64,000 bases of DNA from Hippophae tibetana (Eukaryota > Streptophyta > Magnoliopsida > Rosales > Elaeagnaceae): NCBI GenBank assembly GCA_037013495.1, contig CM072806.1, positions 33,318,501 through 33,382,500 on the forward strand. The letters are read 5' to 3'. The first letter of the stretch is position 1. Every line of letters begins with the position of its first letter. Positions 47,753 to 57,124 of the stretch are shown in pieces. The position numbers and the translations under genes were made by a program. A model generated the notes under the pieces. It did not search any database. It saw nothing but the letters and a program-made list of their open reading frames with translations, and was not told the origin of the DNA.

Positions 47753-48306
47753 TGATGAGTGCTTAAAAAGCACTAATATGTTGTGATTTTATTTTGCTTG
47801 AAGAAAACAAATATATTTTATTATAGCATGATTATTGATGAGTGCTCAAAAAATACTAAAATAACCATGATTTTATGCACATTAATTGATTAAAAATATA
47901 TATATTTATATGTTTTATCATATATTTATATAAATTTGTCTTTTTTCAGAATGACGGGTATTTTTATTGTTTTTCAGGTATTTTGGCTTAAAAACGCAAC
48001 TTAAAGACTCAAATAGGAATACTTGAAGCAATATATCACAAATATATTAATAAATAAATGGGGAAAGGTCAACAAATATGGAAAAATCGGACAAAATTGG
48101 TCAAAAAGGACAAAAAAGTCAAAAAGGAGAAAATCACGCCGCCGCGCCCCAACTCCGCCCCAAGCAGCGCGCGCGGTACTGTTCATCCGCGCAAAACTAC
48201 GCGCGTGGGTACTGTTCATATGTGCAGAACTGTAAGCGCGGTACTGTTCATCCGCACAGAGCTGCGCGCGGGTACTGTTCACGTGCAGTCGCCCCCCGTC
48301 ATTTGA

Positions 48307-48391
48307 TGACGTCAGCAATCACTAATCCGCGTTTTTACATTTTTTTAACATTTTTTTCTCAACTTTTTCTCTCCATCCTCACCTATAAATA
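48307..48391 (+). promoter_or_regulatory. LTR core promoter: TGACGTCA element and TATA box
   Basis: A perfect TGACGTCA palindrome (48307-48314) lies about 70 bases upstream of TATAAATA (48384-48391). TGACG motifs are bound by plant bZIP/TGA factors. The 3' LTR copy has two TGACGTCA palindromes (55699-55706, 55712-55719) before TATAAATA (55789-55796), and the nested reversed LTR also has two (54998-55005, 55009-55016). The start site should be about 30 bases after the TATA box; that is an inference from position. Confidence 0.65.
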
Positions 48392-48557
48392 CCCCCCTTC
48401 CCTTCACTTCAAAACACACCTTCAACGCCTTCAAAACCTCAAAAACCATTCTTTTCTTTCTTTCTTTCTCTCTTTTCTTAGATTTTAAGTTTTTTCTTAG
48501 TTTTTCTTAGTTTTTCTTAGTTTTTAGCTTTTCTTAGTTAATTTCTCTTAGTTTTAG

Positions 48558-48582
48558 AGTTCTTCCCTTTTTGGGAAGAACT
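48558..48582 (+). promoter_or_regulatory. R-region stem-loop of the TGATGAG LTR family
   Basis: AGTTCTTCCC, five T, GGGAAGAACT: a perfect 10-bp stem about 170 bases after the TATA box, so it should lie near both ends of the element RNA. Several other copies carry the stem as GTTCTTCTC / GAGAAGAAC, with both arms changed together. Upstream is a CTTAGTTTTT repeat run (48475-48555). Confidence 0.75.
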
Positions 48583-48617
48583 AGTTATGTTTATGTAATT
48601 TTTTAGCTTTTTGATTC

Positions 48618-48623
48618 AATAAA
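48618..48623 (+). terminator. Poly(A) signal AATAAA of the LTR
   Basis: AATAAA in TTCAATAAATGGGAG is conserved in all full copies of the family (for example 7015, 20598, 26898, 56021). It lies 36 bases after the hairpin and about 230 after the TATA box, where the R/U5 boundary of an LTR is expected. Confidence 0.6.
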
Positions 48624-49722
48624 TGGGAGTGCAAATTCCGCTTGGAGTTTTTCCAGCAACGGGAATAGCGTCGAAGTTCTGTAAGGATTTTATTTTCTTT
48701 ACAGTTATTTGTTATGCTTTATTATTACATGTTATATTTAATTTGTCTGTGATTAAATTTAACTTTGCTAGCTGTTTAGTAAACATGATGTAATAATAAC
48801 GTTGTTATGCTTGTGAAATATTAAATAGCTAAAAATCTCTAAAATGAATTGATTTTATTTTTATTCATGATTTTATATTAAGAATGTTAGAGAGAAATAT
48901 ATTATTTTTCATTACAAACTTAAACCTGAAAATTGGATTTTAAGGTTTAGTTATCCGATCTGATTTAGAGTAGTGCTATTTTATTTGATGGTACAATCGC
49001 CCGGTAGTTAGAGTGAAGCTGTATTTCAAAAGTTTTTATAAAAATTATTATCTGAAAATGTATTGACAACATGTTTTCGGTAGTGGTTTTAAAACTTGAA
49101 AGTTAGTACTCGGATAACTAAATTCTTAGGTTTAATTTGGACACCTTGAATAAAGTTTAAACTGTCTAACCCCACCAAAGGTGGCATTTAAATGGTTCAT
49201 TTTCAATCTCTTAGAAAAAGGAATTAATTTAATTAAGCAAATTAGTTATCAACCCCACCCATAGGTGTTAATTGATTTGTTTAGTTAACAAAGAATATCT
49301 AACCCCACCAAAGGTGGTATTCATACAAAAAAGGGAGAATCAATAAATATCAATTCATATCTTTAATAACCTAGATAATATGAGCAAGCATAATTAACTT
49401 AGTTATTATATCCATAAATACTCCACCATTATAAATGATAAAATTTGCATAAATGTTTATTAAATATATATTTATTTTTATGTAAGTAGATTAAAAACAC
49501 AAAAACCCCAAAATATCGTGACAGGAATGTTTAGGATTTAATTTCGTTTTTAGAAGTTTGAATAATAAATTAAAAACCACACACATTCCTTCCTTAGATC
49601 GACCTTGGGAGTATACTTGTCATTTTCTACGAAATGATTCGTGCACTTGCGAGAGTTTTATAAATATTAAAACCAAAGTATTGGAAAGAATCGGCGATGC
49701 TGGTTTTCGCTTATCAAGTTTT

Positions 49723-49740
49723 TGGCGCCGTTGCCGGGGA
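49723..49740 (+). other. Primer-binding site of element E (tRNA-Asp)
   Basis: TGGCGCCGTTGCCGGGGA is fully complementary to the 3' end of plant tRNA-Asp, the primer typical of Athila-type elements. It begins six bases after the LTR end, with an AGTTTT spacer. Confidence 0.9.
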
Positions 49741-50454
49741 AGAAATAGCGTTTTTAAATTATTTATCAAAATTTTAAAAACATTTTTGTGGTGTAAATAA
49801 TTGTGATTTTTTTTTGTTTTAATAAAAAAATAATAATCAAATTTCAAATTTCATAAGAAATAAAAAAATAAAAAATATTTTTTTAGTAAAATAATTTAGA
49901 AATTTGAAATTTGAAGTAAAACTTTTACGGTTCATGAATAGTAAAAAAAAATTAAAAACTTAAAAACCTAAAAAAAATTTAAGATAAAAAATAAATAGTA
50001 TCGTGTAAATAGTCAAATAAAATTACCGTTCATGAATAGTAATAAAACAAAAAGTAAAAAAAAAATTAAAATTTCAAAAATTTTAAGTTGAAATAAATAA
50101 ATAAAATTTATAGTGTAGATAGCAAAATAAAATTACCATTCATGAATAGTAATAAATAAATAAATAAAAATTGAAAAAATAAAATAAAATTAAAAACTTA
50201 ATTTTTAATTTTCATTTAATTTTAAGTTTTTATTTAAAATCTTAACTTTATTTTTTATATATAATAAAAATGAATAAAAACAAAATAAAAAAAATCAATT
50301 TTTATTTTTATTTTATTTTCCTTTACCTTTTTCAATTTTATTTTATTTTTATTTTAGTTTATTTTATTTTACTTTATTTTACTTTATTTTATTTTTATTT
50401 TTATTATTTTATTTTTTTCTTTTCTTTTCTTTTCTTTAACTATTTTTTTCTCTT

Positions 50455-50790
50455 AATTTTTATTTAACTTAATTAACTTAGATTTTTCATTAACTTAATT
50501 AACTTAGATTTTTAGTTTACTTAACTTAATTAACATAACTTTTTAATTAACTTAGATTTTTTTTAACTTAACTAACTTAGATTTTTAACTTAGCTTTTTA
50601 ATTAACTTAACTTAATTAACTTGAACTTTTGAATTAACTTTGATTAATTTACCTTTTTAATTAATTTAGATTTTTTTTAACTTAACCAACTTAGCTTTTT
50701 AATTAACTTAACTTAATTAACTTAGATTTTCTTTTACTTAATTAACTTTAATTTTTACTTAATATAACTTAATTAACTTAACTTCAATAA
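50455..50790 (+). repeat. AT-rich minisatellite in element E
   Basis: Repeated TTAACTTAATTAACTTAGATTT-like units of about 20-35 bases, irregular. The same array is on the minus strand of D at 31075-31440. Confidence 0.7.
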
Positions 50791-50816
50791 CATGAAAAGT
50801 AAAGATCTAAGGGAGT

Positions 50817-50945
50817 TCTGTCTAGAAGACTAGTTCCTGGATGCGTTTGTGCTACTAGTCTTTCCTGGGAACGTTGTTCTGTCTAGGAGGATGGTTTTTA
50901 AGGAGCCTTTGCCCCACCATTCTTTCCTGGGAGCACTCTTGGTTA
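50817..50945 (+). ncRNA. Tandem stem-loop pair in the E (and D) internal RNA
   Basis: Two units of about 65 bases share TTCTGTCTAG at the start and TTTCCTGGGA at the end. Unit 1 has stem GACTAGT (50828-50834) with ACTAGTC (50854-50860). Unit 2 has GGATGGT (50889-50895) with ACCATTC (50916-50922), containing one G-T wobble. In D (minus strand) the stems are GACTAGT/ACTAGTC (31038-31006) and GAATGGT/ACCATTC (30977-30944). Stem sequences differ between units but pairing is kept. Not a known RNA family to me; proposed as a structured element of the retrotransposon RNA. Confidence 0.5.
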
Positions 50946-53165
50946 ATACTGATTATGTTATTTTAACTTTAAAAAAAATTGAAACTATCTCCAAAATTTT
51001 AAAGTTTTAATTACAATCTCAAGAGTTAGTTTCTTTGCTTGATCTAGGTACAATTGTGTTATGATGCCTTAATTATTTGATTTACACCTAGATGTGGGTT
51101 ATCTAAAACCCTCAAGCATGCCCTTAGTTTTTGGTACAGAAAAATTTAAAAATCAATAGGGCATGTTTGAAACAGTATAGGTAGACAACCTTGTCTTACT
51201 TGTAGGTATGATTGACTCAATGATGAGGGGACATTGAGTTTACTTAAAATGCAATCCCCAGTTATGTCTTGCTAAGACATTAAACTAAGCGCTGGATGGA
51301 AGGCAACCCATCATTTTAGGTAATTTTCTGTTATTTGTTTTATTTACTTGATTTTATTGTTTATTTTAGTTTTATAATTTTTAAATTGTTAAAACTAAAA
51401 AATATTTGTTGAGATGTTAGAAGTTTACAGCAATCTGTCTGTATACACTTTAATGATGAATATGATGGATGCACCTGCATTTCTCCATTACTACTTACAC
51501 ATTCTCAGGAAATAGGTAATCTTTCTTCTCTTTTCTCTTTATCTTTAATTTACAGTTGTTACGTTGAGGACAATGTAAGTTTTAGGTTGGGGGTGGTGAA
51601 AAGTTACCATGCTTAATTAGAAAAAAAAGATTTAACAATTTAAAAATTAAAAAAAAAATTCACAAAAATTTATCATTTCTTTAAATCAAATTTAAGTAAA
51701 TAGTTAAGTCTTTTGTACTGTTAGATTAATTTTTGAAAACATATCATGAAATATTTTGTAATTATTTTTTATAATTAGTTAGTTTTTGTCATAACTAGTA
51801 TTTCTTAATAAAATGTGGAAATTATATTAAACCCAAAATCGGTGTTTATGAATTTTTTTTTTAGTGGAGACTACCCTTGTGAGATATAATTTGAGCCTAA
51901 TTTCTTTTATTCAGAGTGAAATATATATTATTTCTACTCCAAACACATTTCTTATTTATTCAAATTTTTAGATGATCTCTATAGGTATTAGCATTGAATG
52001 TATGAATTTTTTCTCATCTTAATAGAGTATCATATATTTTTTATTATTATTTTTGTTTAGATTAAACGATTTGAGTAGAAATTGATAGTATATGCTTATA
52101 TCTCATTCATGCATGACTGCTACAAAAAACAAAAAGACATATATGGGGTTACCTAAACCAAGATCAAACAGAAAAGCCACAAAATTAACCACTCACCAAA
52201 TTTCAAAAAAATGTACAATCTGTACATGGGTTGACTCTCTAAAATATACATATATTGAAAAAAAAAAAAAAAATAGAGAGATAAAAAATATAGTATCATC
52301 TACATACTATGACCCACATTGCCTACAAAGTTGTGAGTAAAGGCTAAATACAAAAGAAAGATATAGGAAGTAATTCCCTAAAAAGTCATTGCAATTTCTT
52401 CATTTGTAAAAAGCATATATCTTGAAATTCTTTCTTAATGAGTTTGATTTATGCATGAAAATAATTTTTATATATGATATCTTTATAATTTATACATTCG
52501 ATTCCTTTCATGAGATCAATGTTAAAATAAAACTTTGAGCCTTTATTCTTTATACATATGCGAACATATTAGTTCATTTCTATACATCAACTCTTTCGCA
52601 TATAAATTAGTATGAGTGTTTGAACCCATAGGATTCAGTGTTTTGAGAGTATTGACTTGTGAGGAATAGAGTCGAAGCGAATTCTGATTCATGACACTGA
52701 AATTGGGTAAAATTAAATTGATACATTTTTGATATGAAATATGAAAATGATTTTCGACTAATTATTATAATAAAATCATGATTGTTTAAAGAGATTAAAA
52801 TAACTTATGCTTGAGATTTTAATTATGATCTTAAAGGAGATTAAAAAAGTATGAGACCTTTTTGTGATATGTTGTTCTCTTTTATTCTTAAATTAATTTT
52901 TGATTGTGTTGTAATTTTAGTTTTTGATTTGATTGTTTTTATAGTTTCTTTTGATTTTTATAGTTAGTTCAATGTTTGTGGGTATCATTACTGAAAACCC
53001 TCACGAGACTAAAACTCGTCCACTAGGGCAACCTAGGGGTTTAAAGGCTTGTTGCATAGGCTAAATGCAACTGTTTCAATCCACGAAAGTGATTTAGGAT
53101 AGTTTAATTTTTAGTTTTTATCGCTTCTCTTGCTAAGGGACTAGCAAGAAGCTGGTTGGGGATTG

Positions 53166-56100
53166 TGATGAGTGCTCAAAAAGCACTAAAATAACCATGA
53201 TTTTATGCACATTAATTGATTAAAAATATATATATTTATATGTTTTATCATATATTTATATAAATTTGTCTTTTTCGGAATCACGGGTATTTTTATTGTT
53301 TTTCAGGTATTTTGGCTTAAAAACGCAACTTAAAGACTCAAAGAGGAATACTTGAAGCAATATATCACAAATATATTAATAAATAAATGGGGAAAGGTCA
53401 ACAAATATGGAAAAATTGGACAAAATGGGTCAAAAAAGAGAAAATCACGCCGCCGCGCCCCAGCGCCCAGCTCCGCCTCAAGCTGCGCGAAAAACTTAAT
53501 GAACGAAAACCGGCATCGCCGATTCCCGCAAATACTTTGGTTTTAATATTTATAAAACTCTCGCAAGTGCACGAATCATTTCGTAGAAAATGATAAGTAT
53601 ACTCCCAAGGTCGATCTAAGGAAGGAATGTATGTGGTTTTTAACTTATTATTCAATCTTTTAAAAACGAAATTAAATCCTAAACATCCTGTCACGATAGT
53701 TTGGTTTTTGTGTTCCTAATCTAATAACATAAAATAAAACATATATACAGATTAATTAAATATAATCTAAAATCATAAAAATAAACATAGATACAAATTC
53801 AAATAATTATCTAGAAATAAACATATATACGGATTCAATAAATGTTCATGCAAATTTTTATCATTTATATTAGCGGAGTATTTATGGATATAATAACTAA
53901 ATTAATTATGCTTGCTCATATTAACTAGGTTATTAAAGATATAAATTGACATTTTATTGATTCTCTCTTTTTTATATAAATACCACCTTTGGTGGGGTTA
54001 GATATTCTTTGTTAACTAAACAAATCAATTAACACCTATGGGTGGGGTTGATAACTAATATGCTTAATTAAATTAATTCCTTTTTCTAAGAGATTGAAAA
54101 TGAACCATTTAAATGCCACCTTTGGTGGGGTTAGACAATTTAAACATTATTCAAGGTGTCCAAATTAAACTTAAGAATTTAATTATCCGAGTACTAACTT
54201 TCAAGTTTTAAAACCACTATTGAAAACATGTTGTCAATACATTTTCACATAATAATTCTTATAAAAACTTTTGAAATAGAGTTTCACTCTAACTACCGGG
54301 CGATTGTACCAACAAATAAAAGAGCACTACTCTAAATTAGACCGGATAACTAAACCTTAAAATCTAATTTTCGGGTTTAAGTTTGTAATGAAAAATAATA
54401 TATTTCTCTCTAACATTCTTAATATAAAATCTTGAATAAAAACAAAATCAATTCATTTTAAAGATTTTTACCTATTTAATATTTCGCAAGCATAACAACG
54501 TCGTTATTACATCATTTTTACTAAACAGCTAGCATAGTTAAATTTAACCACAGACAAGTTGAATATAACATGTAAGAATAAAGCATAAAAATAACTGTAA
54601 AGAAAATAAAATCCTTACAGAACTTCGACGCTATTCCCGTTGCTAGAAAACCTCCGAGCGGAATTTGCACTTCCATATATTGAATCAAAAATCTAAATTA
54701 TTACAAAAACATTACAAGTTCCTCTCAAAAAGAGAAGAACACTAAACCTAAGAGAATTGAACTAAAAACTAAGAGAAAAACTAAGAAAAGCTTAGAAACT
54801 TAGAAAGAAACTAAGAGAAACTAAAAACTAAGAAATGAGAGAAAGAAAGAAGAGAGAAGTGAGTTTTGAAGGTGTGATTTGAAGTGAATGGAAGGGGGGT
54901 ATTTATAGGTGAGGATGGAGAGAAAAAATGAGTAAAAAAATGTTAAAAAAATATTAAAAAATGTAAAAACGCGTATTGGACTTGCTGATGTCATCAATGA
55001 CGTCAGCATGACGTCACAGGGGCGGCTGCACGTGAAAAATGGGGCGAAAACGCGTTGGGCGCGCGGATGGGCGGCTGCTGGGCGCTGCGCGCGCGCGCTG
55101 GGGCTGTCGCTGCGCGCAGCTCGGCGCGCGTGAACAGTGCCAGCGCGCTGCGTTGCGCGCAGCTGGGCATGCCAGCGCGCGCGGGCGCGCGCGGGATGGG
55201 GCGCTGGGGCGCGCGCGGCTGGGCGCTGGGGCGCTGGGCTGCGCGCACGGCCGGGCTACGACGCGCGATTTCCGTCCTTTTGACATTTTTGACCTTTTCG
55301 ACCCATTTCGTCCGATTTTTCCATGTTTGTTGACCTTTTCTCACTTATTTATTGATATATTTGTGATGTATTGCTTCAAATATTCCTCTTTAAGTCTTTA
55401 CATTGCGTTTTTAAGCCAAAATACCTGAAAAACAATAAAAATACCCGTGATTCCGAAAAAGACAAATTTATATAAATATATGATAAAACATATAAATATA
55501 TGTATTTTTAATCAATTAAGGTACATAAAATCATGGTTATTTTAGTGCTTTTTGAGCACTCATCACGCGGTACTGTTCATCCGCGCAGAACTGCACGCGC
55601 GGGTACTGTTCATACGCGCAGAACTGTACGCGCGGTACTGTTCATCCGCGCAGAGCTGCGCGCGGGTACTGTTCACGTGCAACCACCCCCCATCATACTG
55701 ACGTCATCAAATGACGTCAGCAATCACTAATCCGCGTTTTTACATTTTTTTAACATTTTTTTCTCTACTTTTTCTCTCCATCCTTACCTATAAATACCTC
55801 CTTTCCCTTCACTTCAAAACACACCTTCAACACCTTCAACGCCTTCAAAACCTCAAAAACCATTCTTTTCTTTCTTTCTTTCTCTCTTTTCTTAGATTTT
55901 TAGTTTTCTCTTAGTTTTTCTTAGTTTTTAGCTTTTCTTAGTTAATTTCTCTTAGTTTTAGAGTTCTTCCCTTTTTGGGAAGAACTAGTTATGTTTATGT
56001 AATTTTTTAGCTTTTTGATTCAATAAATGGGAGTGCAAATTCCGCTTGGAGTTTTTCCAGCAACGGGAATAGCGTCGAAGTTCTGTAAGGATTTTATTTT

Positions 56101-57119
56101 CTTTACAGTTATTTGTTATGCTTTATTCTTACATGTTATATTTAATTTGTCTGTGATTAAATTTAACTTTGCTAGCTGTTTAGTAAACATGATGTAATAA
56201 TAACGTTGTTATGCTTGCGAAATATTAAATAGGTAAAAATCTCTAAAATGAATTGATTTTATTTTTATTCATGATTTTATATTAAGAATGTTAGAGAGAA
56301 ATATATTATTTTTCATTACAAACTTAAACCTGAAAATTAGATTTTAAGGTTTAGTTATCCGATCTGATTTAGAGTAGTGCTATTTTATTTGATGGTACAA
56401 TCGCCCGGTAGTTAGAGTGAAGCTGTATTTCAAAAGTTTTTATAAAAATTATTATCTGAAAATGTATTGACAACATGTTTTCGGTAGTGGTTTTAAAACT
56501 TGAAAGTTAGTACTCGGATAACTAAATTCTTAGGTTTAATTTGGAGACCTTGAATAAAGTTTAAACTGTCTAACCCCACCAAAGGTGGCATTTAAATGGT
56601 TCATTTTCAATCTCTTAGAAAAAGGAATTAATTTAATTAAGCAAATTAGTTATCAACCCCACCCATAGGTGTTAATTGATTTGTTTAGTTAACAAAGAAT
56701 ATCTAATCCCACCAAAGGTGGTATTCATACAAAAAAGGGAGAATCAATAAATATCAATTCATATCTTTAATAACCTAGATAATATGAGCAAGCATAATTA
56801 ACTTAGTTATTATATCCATAAATACTCCACCATTATAAATGATAAAATTTGCATAAATGTTTATTGAATCTATGTTTATTTTTATGTAAGTAGATTAAAA
56901 ACACAAAAACCCCAAAATATTGTGACAGGATGTTTAGGATTTAATTTCGTTTTTAGAAGTTTGAATAATAAATTAAAAACCACACACATTCCTTCCTTAG
57001 ATCGACCTTGGGAGTATACTTGTCATTTTCTACGAAATGATTCGTGCACTTGCGAGAGTTTTATAAATATAAAAACCAAAGTATTGGCAAGAATCGGCGA
57101 TGCCGGTTTTCGCTCATCA
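53166..57119 (+). repeat. 3' LTR of element E, split by a nested LTR
   Basis: Pieces 53166-53489 and 55566-57119 together make about 1.88 kb, colinear with the 5' LTR. The split lies in the CG-rich array (AGCTGCGCG | CGCGGTACTG). Compared with the 5' LTR (AGCAGCGCGCGCGGTACTG) no bases are gained or lost at the join, so no target duplication is visible. TATA box 55789-55796; three palindromes near 56570-56730. Confidence 0.88.
53490..55565 (-). repeat. Nested reversed LTR of the TGATGAG family with primer-site scar
   Basis: Minus-strand start TGATGAGTGC at 55565 and LTR end GTTCATTA at 53497, followed by seven to eight further bases (AAGTTTTT) that belong to the spacer before the primer site. 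The primer site itself is absent. The GC-rich array is long (55030-55270) and includes TGAACAGTG and CGCGCGC runs. Two TGACGTCA palindromes at 54998-55016. Divergent from the E LTRs, so it comes from another subfamily member. Confidence 0.85.
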
Positions 57120-57124
57120 ATTAT

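Larger units (their letters stand above)
47836..49716 (+). repeat. 5' LTR of element E (1.88 kb)
   Basis: Starts TGATGAGTGCTC and ends GCTTATCA. U3 carries a GC-rich array (48130-48300) with four TACTGTTCA units. The rest is AT-rich. U5 carries three palindromes with CCCCACC...GGTG cores at 49168-49184, 49251-49268 and 49301-49317. This is the best copy for reading the family layout. Confidence 0.9.
49741..53165 (+). other. Internal region of element E: non-coding, colinear with D
   Basis: Order: AT-rich leader with TTCATGAATAGTAA-type repeats (49800-50250), T-rich stretch, TTAATTAACTTAGATTTTT minisatellite (50455-50790), two tandem stem-loops (50817-50945), hairpin pair (51262-51312), GTTGAGGACAATGTAAG and TTAGGTTGGGGGTGG (51563-51596), then about 1.5 kb without motif, ending in a CTGGTTGGGGATTG tract just before the 3' LTR. 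No recognisable protein domain in any frame. Open frames at 50270-50467 and 52092-52340 are low complexity or chance. Confidence 0.8.
47836..57119 (+). mobile_element. Complete non-autonomous LTR element E, flanked by ATTAT
   Basis: 5' LTR 47836-49716, primer site 49723-49740, internal region 49741-53165, 3' LTR 53166-57119 (split by a nested LTR at 53490-55565). Identical 5-bp flanks ATTAT at 47831-47835 and 57120-57124. The two LTRs are almost identical by eye, so E is the youngest element here apart from the insert in its own 3' LTR. The 3.4-kb internal region has no coding capacity. Size and organisation fit a large retrotransposon derivative (LARD) mobilised by proteins of an Athila/Tat relative. 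Confidence 0.9.

Noticed and set aside
49168..49317. CRISPR-like or regularly spaced repeat array
   Set aside because: Only three short palindromes with unequal spacing (83 and 50) in a eukaryotic LTR.
49723..49740. Possible tRNA-Asp gene
   Set aside because: Only the 18 bases complementary to the tRNA 3' end are present, directly after an LTR. No cloverleaf or promoter boxes, so it is a primer-binding site.
47836..57119. DNA transposon with long terminal inverted repeats
   Set aside because: The family first looks like an inverted-repeat transposon because of the reversed copies, but TG...CA ends, 5-bp duplications, the primer site and a G-rich tract show LTR-retrotransposon identity.
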